A stretch of 64,000 nt of DNA from Pseudomonas entomophila (GTDB lineage: Bacteria > Pseudomonadota > Gammaproteobacteria > Pseudomonadales > Pseudomonadaceae), in the NCBI RefSeq assembly GCF_029193575.1, contig NZ_JARGCS010000019.1:62001-126000 (forward strand), read 5' to 3'. Below the pieces are notes generated by a model. It was not told the DNA's origin, did no database searches, and saw nothing but the letters and a program-made list of their open reading frames with translations. The position numbers were made by a program, and so were the translations under genes. This document shows, piece after piece, positions 58,192 to 64,000 of this stretch. The stretch's first letter is position 1. Each line of letters starts with the position of its first letter.

Positions 58192-59535
58192 ATGCCGACC
58201 TGTACGCTCCACCCCCTGCCCTACCAGCCTGACCCCGCGCCGTACTTCAGCCGCCTGCGCCAGGCACCCGGGGCAATCCTGCTCGACAGCGCCCGCCCGG
58301 TGGCCGAGCGTGGACGCTTCGACCTGCTCAGTGCCTGGCCTATGCGGCAGTTGCAGGCCACCCCAGGGGAAAGCGGCACGGCTTACCTGCAGCGCCTGCG
58401 CCAAGCACTGGCCGACCTGGGCCCGGCACAACTACCCGACGGCCTGGAGCTGCCCTTCGCCGGCGGCCTGATCGGCTACCTGAGCTACGACTTCGGCCGG
58501 CGCCTGGAGCATCTGCCCAGTCACGCCAACGACGACCTCGACCTGCCGGACGCCCTGCTCGGGCTGTATGCCTGGGCGCTGGTCAGCGACCACCAATTGG
58601 CCACCACCCAACTGGTGTTCCACCCCAGCCTGCCCGCCTCTGAGCGCGAGCGTCTGGCCCAGCTGTTCGAAGCCCCGCAACGAGACGACAGCGGCCACTT
58701 CAGCCTGCTCGCCCCCATGCGCGGCGACCTACAGCCCGCGCAATACCAGGCCGCCTTCGACCGGGTGCAGGGCTACATCCAGGCCGGTGATTGCTACCAG
58801 ATCAACCTTACCCAGCGCTTCCGAGCCCCCTGCCAGGGCGACCCCTGGCACGCCTACCAGGCGCTGCGCAAAGCCTGCCCGACACCCTTCTCGGGCTTCC
58901 AGCAGCTGACCGATGGCAGCGCACTGCTGAGCTTCTCGCCAGAGCGGTTCATTCAAGTCAGCCAAGGTCAGGTGGAGACCCGCCCGATCAAGGGCACCCG
59001 CCCTCGCGCCACCGACCCGGCCGAGGATGCACGCAACGCCGACGAGCTGCGCGCCAGCCCCAAGGACCGCTCGGAAAACCTGATGATCGTCGACCTGCTG
59101 CGCAACGACCTGGGGCGCAGTTGCGAGATCGGTTCGGTGCGGGTACCCGAACTGTTCAGCCTGGAGAGCTACCCGAACGTGCACCACCTGGTCAGCAGCG
59201 TGACCGGCCGCCTGGCCGCCGAAAAGGACGCCCTGGACCTGATCGCCGGCAGCTTCCCAGGCGGCTCGATCACTGGCGCGCCAAAGATCCGCGCGATGCA
59301 GATCATCGACGAGCTGGAGCCCACGCGCCGGGCGCTGTACTGCGGGTCGTTGCTGTACCTGGATGTGCGGGGCGAGATGGACAGCTCCATCGCCATCCGC
59401 AGCCTGCTGGTCAAGGATGGCCAGGTGAGCTGCTGGGGCGGCGGCGCCGTGGTGGCGGATTCGCAGTGGCAGTCGGAATATGAGGAGTCGATCGCCAAGG
59501 TGCGGGTGTTGCTGGAGACGCTGCAAGGGTTGTGA
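58192..59535 (+). CDS. pabB: Aminodeoxychorismate synthase component I PabB
   Basis: Converts chorismate plus ammonia (from PabA) to 4-amino-4-deoxychorismate for folate. The 447-aa chorismate-binding enzyme has the diagnostic PIKGTRPR lysine motif, which separates PabB from TrpE, along with SFSPERFIQV, GSFPGGSITGAPK and CGSLLYLDVRGEMDSSIAIRS. ATG 58192 has no clear ribosome-binding site. A -10 TACAAT lies at 58154-58159. Monocistronic between a REPIN and cysH. Confidence 0.94.
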   Translation: MPTCTLHPLPYQPDPAPYFSRLRQAPGAILLDSARPVAERGRFDLLSAWPMRQLQATPGESGTAYLQRLRQALADLGPAQLPDGLELPFAGGLIGYLSYDFGRRLEHLPSHANDDLDLPDALLGLYAWALVSDHQLATTQLVFHPSLPASERERLAQLFEAPQRDDSGHFSLLAPMRGDLQPAQYQAAFDRVQGYIQAGDCYQINLTQRFRAPCQGDPWHAYQALRKACPTPFSGFQQLTDGSALLSFSPERFIQVSQGQVETRPIKGTRPRATDPAEDARNADELRASPKDRSENLMIVDLLRNDLGRSCEIGSVRVPELFSLESYPNVHHLVSSVTGRLAAEKDALDLIAGSFPGGSITGAPKIRAMQIIDELEPTRRALYCGSLLYLDVRGEMDSSIAIRSLLVKDGQVSCWGGGAVVADSQWQSEYEESIAKVRVLLETLQGL

Positions 59536-59655
59536 GGAGCGATAGGGCCACCACCTCCCCCACTCCATCATCCCGGAACGTCTAGCCCGCCATTTTTTTG
59601 TTACCATCGCCCCATTACGAGCGCACAGCGCCATACACACGATGGAAACCGCCTG

Positions 59656-60390
59656 ATGAGCCAACCCTTCGACGTCGCCGCCCTGGCCGCGGCCTATGCC
59701 AGCAAGTCCCCGCAGGACATCCTCAAGCTCGCCTTCGAACACTTCGGCGACGACCTGTGGATCTCCTTCAGCGGCGCCGAGGACGTGGTGCTGGTGGACA
59801 TGGCCTGGAAGCTGAACAAGCAGGTCAAGGTGTTCAGCCTCGACACCGGCCGCTTGCACCCTGAGACCTACCGCTTCATCGACCAGGTGCGCGAGCAGTA
59901 CAACCTGCCGATCGAGATTCTCAGCCCCGACCGCGCCAAACTCGACCCTTTCGTCAAGGAAAAGGGCCTGTTCAGCTTCTACAAGGACGGCCATGGCGAA
60001 TGCTGCGGCATCCGCAAGATCGAGCCGCTGCGTCGCAAGCTGGCTACCGTCAGCGCCTGGGCCACCGGCCAGCGCCGCGACCAGAGCCCCGGCACCCGCA
60101 GCCAGGTGGCCGCACTGGAGATCGACAGCGCCTTCTCCACCCCCGAGCGCACGCTGTACAAGTTCAACCCGCTGGCGCAGATGAGCAGCGAGGAAGTCTG
60201 GGGCTACATCCGCATGCTTGAGCTGCCCTACAACAGCCTGCACGAGCGCGGCTTCATCAGCATCGGCTGCGAGCCCTGCACCCGCCCGGTACTGCCGAAC
60301 CAGCACGAACGCGAAGGCCGCTGGTGGTGGGAAGAGTCGACCCAGAAGGAATGCGGGCTGCACGCCGGCAACCTGATCAGCAAGGGTTGA
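59656..60390 (+). CDS. cysH: Assimilatory adenylylsulfate (APS) reductase CysH
   Basis: Reduces APS (or PAPS) to sulfite for cysteine synthesis. The 244-aa protein carries the Cys pairs ECCGIRK and GCEPCTRP that bind a [4Fe-4S] cluster in plant/pseudomonad-type APS reductases, plus the catalytic Cys in KECGLH. ATG 59656 follows GGAAAC. Its start region (59651-59660) is fully complementary over 10 nt to the PrrF core. Convergent with cysB, the regulator of this pathway. Confidence 0.95.
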   Translation: MSQPFDVAALAAAYASKSPQDILKLAFEHFGDDLWISFSGAEDVVLVDMAWKLNKQVKVFSLDTGRLHPETYRFIDQVREQYNLPIEILSPDRAKLDPFVKEKGLFSFYKDGHGECCGIRKIEPLRRKLATVSAWATGQRRDQSPGTRSQVAALEIDSAFSTPERTLYKFNPLAQMSSEEVWGYIRMLELPYNSLHERGFISIGCEPCTRPVLPNQHEREGRWWWEESTQKECGLHAGNLISKG

Positions 60391-60421
60391 AAAACAACGG
60401 CGAATAACGAGCGACAATAAA

Positions 60422-60452
60422 AAAGAGCAGGCCGCATCGCGACCTGCTCTTT
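60422..60452. terminator. Bidirectional terminator between cysH and cysB
   Basis: AAAGAGCAGG / CCTGCTCTTT stem with an 11-nt loop, A-run on the left and T-rich tract on the right. It serves both convergent genes. Confidence 0.88.
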
Positions 60453-60473
60453 CTCTATGGCTCGCAGCTGCTT

Positions 60474-61457
<984 letters not shown>

Positions 61458-61575
61458 TCAAATCAGCGGTAAGTCACCGGCTGCTGGCAGCGACGATTTA
61501 TAACTATATTAGTGGTTTGAGAAATAAATCTAGAACTATTTTGTTACGATCAGCGGAAAAGGCTTACTGCCAGTT

Positions 61576-62073
61576 TCACCCTTTCCTACGCCCCAAATGC
61601 TGTGCCAGCGGCACCATGTACACCGGCACCGCCGATAACTGAAGCAGTCGCACTGCTGTGCGACCGATCGGCACATCGACACCAGCACCATGGCTATGAC
61701 TACCGAAGATCAACAAATCGACGGCCAGGCGCTGGGCCTGTTCAAGAATCACCTGGGCCGGGTCGCCCTGGCGCACCCGCACTGCGCGTATCAAGGCCAG
61801 GTCGGCCTCCTCGCCCAACTCGTCACGAAAATTTTCCAGCACCCGCTGCTCGATGTTGGCCATCACCGTGTTGACACCCTCGCTGTGCAACTCATCCAGG
61901 GTCTGCTCGTCGAGGTAGCTTTGCAGGAGGGATTCGGCGAACTGCCCCATGGGCTCCACCGCATGGATCACATACAGCTCCGCGCCGAAGGTGCGCGCCA
62001 GGGCCAGGGCGTGCTGCATGACGAAGGGCGCATAAACACCGAGGTCGGTGGCATACAGCATGGAACGGATCAT
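61576..62073 (-). CDS. Universal stress protein (UspA family)
   Basis: A 165-aa single USP domain: MIRSMLYATDLGVYAPFVMQHALALA at the N-terminus, and the nucleotide-binding-like LLIFGSHSHGAGVDVPIGRTAVRLLQLSAVPVYMV at the C-terminus. The G-x2-G-x9-G-S/T pattern of ATP-binding members is only partly present. ATG 62073 follows GAGGAGG. Cytoplasmic; partner unknown. Confidence 0.9.
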   Translation of the reverse strand: MIRSMLYATDLGVYAPFVMQHALALARTFGAELYVIHAVEPMGQFAESLLQSYLDEQTLDELHSEGVNTVMANIEQRVLENFRDELGEEADLALIRAVRVRQGDPAQVILEQAQRLAVDLLIFGSHSHGAGVDVPIGRTAVRLLQLSAVPVYMVPLAQHLGRRKG

Positions 62074-62168
62074 TCGACCTCCTCGACTGCCGCAGCGGCA
62101 GAGCAAGCTTCAGCTTAGCAGCGTCATGCCGGGGCGCCTGGCCATCCGGCGCAGGCCGTGCGGGCAGC

Positions 62169-63115
62169 TCAGGCCTGCTGATTGCGTCGATCGATGAAGG
62201 CCAGGGCCTGATGCAGCGCCTCCATGCGCGGCAGGCTGCAACCGGCTTCACGGGCACGCGCCAGCGGCTCGCCATAGATGGCCTGCAACTCCAACGGGCG
62301 CTGCTGGGCATGGTCGTGGTACATGCTCGGCCAATAGTCGGGCATCTGCTCGGTGACACGGAACAGGTGCTCGGCGTAGCCGTCGGGCAATGGATGCCCG
62401 CAGGCGCGAGCGCCCTGCGCCACTTCGGCCATCAGAGCGCGGATCAACTCGCGGCTGGCCGGGTCGGTCATCAAGGGCGTGGTGCTGGCCTGCAGCAGCA
62501 CCGACAGGCCGTTGTAAGGCACGTTCCACACCAGCTTCTGCCAACGCGCCTGAGCGAGGTTTTCCATGGCCTGCGAGTCCACGCCCGCCATACGGAACAA
62601 CTCAGCCCCCTGTGCCAACACTGCGGCGCCACCATCCTGCGCCAGGCCGCTGTGGTACCCCAGATTGACCGCGCCGAGCGCCTGGTGGCGGATCACACCG
62701 GGTTCCTGGCGATTGACGCAGATGAAGCACAAGCCGCCAAGCAAGTGCAGGTCAGCGGGCAAGGCTGGACGCAACTGCTCTTCCACACCAAGCCATTCTG
62801 CAGCAGCACCACCTTTGCGCCCGGCGCCGCGGCCTGGACGATCAGCGGCGCGAGCTCATCATTGCTGGTGGCCTTGGCGCCCACCAACAGCCAGTCGCAC
62901 GGCGGCATGTCGCAGGCACTGGCGTACGCCTGCACCCTCATATGCAATTGCCCGTGGACGGCGCTGTCCACCGCCAGGCCACGCGCTTGCACGGCGGCGA
63001 ATTCGCTACGCAGCAGGAAATGCACGTCGAAACCGGCGCGGGCCAGCATCAGGCCATAGAAGCCACCGATAGCCCCGCTGCCAATGATGCCGATGCGGGT
63101 GTTGCGAGGGTCCAT
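62169..63115 (-). pseudogene. panE: Frameshifted 2-dehydropantoate 2-reductase (PanE-like)
   Basis: The N-terminal part (from ATG 63115, AGGAG upstream) reads GIIGSGAIGGFYGLMLARAGFDVHFLLR, the NADP-binding motif of ketopantoate reductases, up to VLLQNGL near 62790. The family sequence GVEEQLRPALPADL and the entire C-terminal domain continue in another frame to 62169. Adding one C to the CC at 62788-62789 (plus strand) restores one ORF of about 315 aa. This is either a real inactivating deletion or a sequencing error. Pseudomonads often have several PanE paralogues, so loss may be tolerated. Confidence 0.85.
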
Positions 63116-63420
63116 GCCATGCTCCTGTCGAATGTGAATGTGTCCGCCCGCCAACAGCCAGCCGCGGCGCCTCTAGGAACGGCTTGGCCCGCGATAGGGC
63201 CGCCACTGGCGCAACAAAACTCAAGACCGCCCACATGCTAGCGCCAAGCCGGCGACCCGCCCAGCACCGAAAACGGCAAAAACCCCACCCAGACAGGGGC
63301 CAGCCCATTGTCGCGCCCCCTGTAACGCGCTAAGGTTCGGCTCCCCGCTGCGAACAATCTGCTGCTGGGCCGCACGGGGATTTGCTGGCGGCCGGCACCC
63401 GTGACCTGACGAGTAACACG
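63116..63420. other. Gene-free gap before the DAHP synthase gene
   Basis: 305 nt holding a degenerate REP near 63172-63205 (GGAACGGCTTGGCCCGCGATAGG). A weak rightward promoter candidate is TTGTCG (63308-63313) and TAAGGT (63331-63336), 17 bp apart. No small ORF or structured RNA was convincing. Confidence 0.4.
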
Positions 63421-64000
63421 ATGGCTGATTTACCGATCGATGACCTCAACGTTGCCTCCAACGAGACCCTGATCACCCCCGATCAGCTCAAGAAGGAAAT
63501 CCCCCTCAGCGCCAAGGCCCTGCAGACCGTGACTGCCGGCCGCGAAGTGGTGCGCAACATCCTCGACGGCAAGGACCATCGCCTGTTCGTCGTGGTCGGC
63601 CCCTGCTCCATCCACGACATCAAGGCCGCCCACGAATATGCCGAGCGCCTCAAGCTGCTGGCTGAAGAAGTTTCCGACACCCTGTACCTGGTAATGCGCG
63701 TGTACTTCGAGAAGCCACGCACCACCGTGGGCTGGAAAGGCCTGATCAACGACCCGTACCTGGACGACTCGTTCAAGATCCAGGACGGTCTGCACATCGG
63801 CCGCCAACTGCTGCTGGACCTCGCCGAGATGGGCCTGCCCACCGCCACCGAAGCCCTTGACCCGATCTCCCCGCAGTACCTGCAGGACCTGATCAGCTGG
63901 TCGGCGATCGGCGCGCGCACCACCGAATCCCAGACCCACCGGGAAATGGCCTCGGGCCTGTCCTCGGCGGTCGGCTTCAAGAACGGCACCGATGGCGGCC
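63421..64000 (+). CDS. Class I 3-deoxy-7-phosphoheptulonate synthase (partial, 5' part)
   Basis: First step of the shikimate pathway: condenses phosphoenolpyruvate and erythrose-4-phosphate. The first 193 codons are present and run off the right edge. The protein begins [20 protein letters not shown] and shows [42 protein letters not shown] and [39 protein letters not shown], typical of the AroF/AroG/AroH group. Which feedback type (Tyr, Phe, Trp) cannot be told from this part. Confidence 0.94.
   Translation, partial: MADLPIDDLNVASNETLITPDQLKKEIPLSAKALQTVTAGREVVRNILDGKDHRLFVVVGPCSIHDIKAAHEYAERLKLLAEEVSDTLYLVMRVYFEKPRTTVGWKGLINDPYLDDSFKIQDGLHIGRQLLLDLAEMGLPTATEALDPISPQYLQDLISWSAIGARTTESQTHREMASGLSSAVGFKNGTDGG

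Overview
The window is a high-GC bacterial chromosome segment that reads as Pseudomonas, most likely the P. putida / P. entomophila group. Reasons: a PrrF-type sRNA, an acnD-prpF methylcitrate cluster converging on acnB, the glgE - treS/maltokinase - glgB trio, a liu leucine-catabolism operon, and many P. putida-type REP palindromes in the gaps. The species call is inference; no rRNA or other strong taxonomic marker is present.

Layout. 0-8 kb: tail of an outer-membrane barrel gene, then the leftward alpha-glucan operon glgE-treS-glgB (trehalose to maltose to maltose-1-P to branched glucan). 8-16 kb: a small proline-rich protein, an orphan acyl carrier protein, an acyl-CoA ligase, and the divergent liuA-liuB-liuC-liuD operon with two LiuR-type palindromes between them. 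16.2-19.9 kb: an accessory-looking, partly AT-rich patch with a CI-like repressor lacking the S24 catalytic dyad, a DUF6124 protein, the Fur-controlled sRNA prrF, a sigma-region-4/DUF4880 hybrid protein and an MFS exporter. 19.9-21 kb: an M14 carboxypeptidase. 21-27.5 kb: a seven-gene Csu-like (archaic) chaperone-usher pilus operon. 27.7-32.9 kb: divergent bacteriophytochrome kinase, single-domain response regulator and REC-PAS-PAS-kinase-REC hybrid. 33-45 kb: tRNA-Gln, DUF465, a ZapE-type ATPase, prpE, a LysR regulator, an HPP-CBS membrane protein, a PepSY-PepSY-OmpR-kinase operon, a patatin, queD, an unrecognised 250-aa protein and a DUF1289 protein. 45-54.7 kb: acnB behind a long structured leader, then prpF-acnD-prpC-prpB-GntR reading leftward. 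55-58 kb: retropepsin-like protease, 7TM inactive transglutaminase, ATP-grasp ligase. 58-64 kb: pabB, cysH, cysB, a universal stress protein, a frameshifted panE, and the start of a class I DAHP synthase gene running off the right edge.

Links between genes. The PrrF pairing core (17501-17520) is complementary over 8-10 nt to the translation-start regions of three [4Fe-4S] enzymes in this window: acnB, acnD and cysH. acnB is an expected target; acnD and cysH are predictions made here. Propionyl-CoA made by PrpE, or from other catabolism, is consumed by the prp cluster, whose GntR regulator is flanked by TTGTCGACAA-type operators. The least explained signals are the roughly 135-nt nested hairpin upstream of acnB, the start codon buried in a perfect 30-bp inverted repeat in the MFS gene, and the dead-dyad repressor with its two palindromes.
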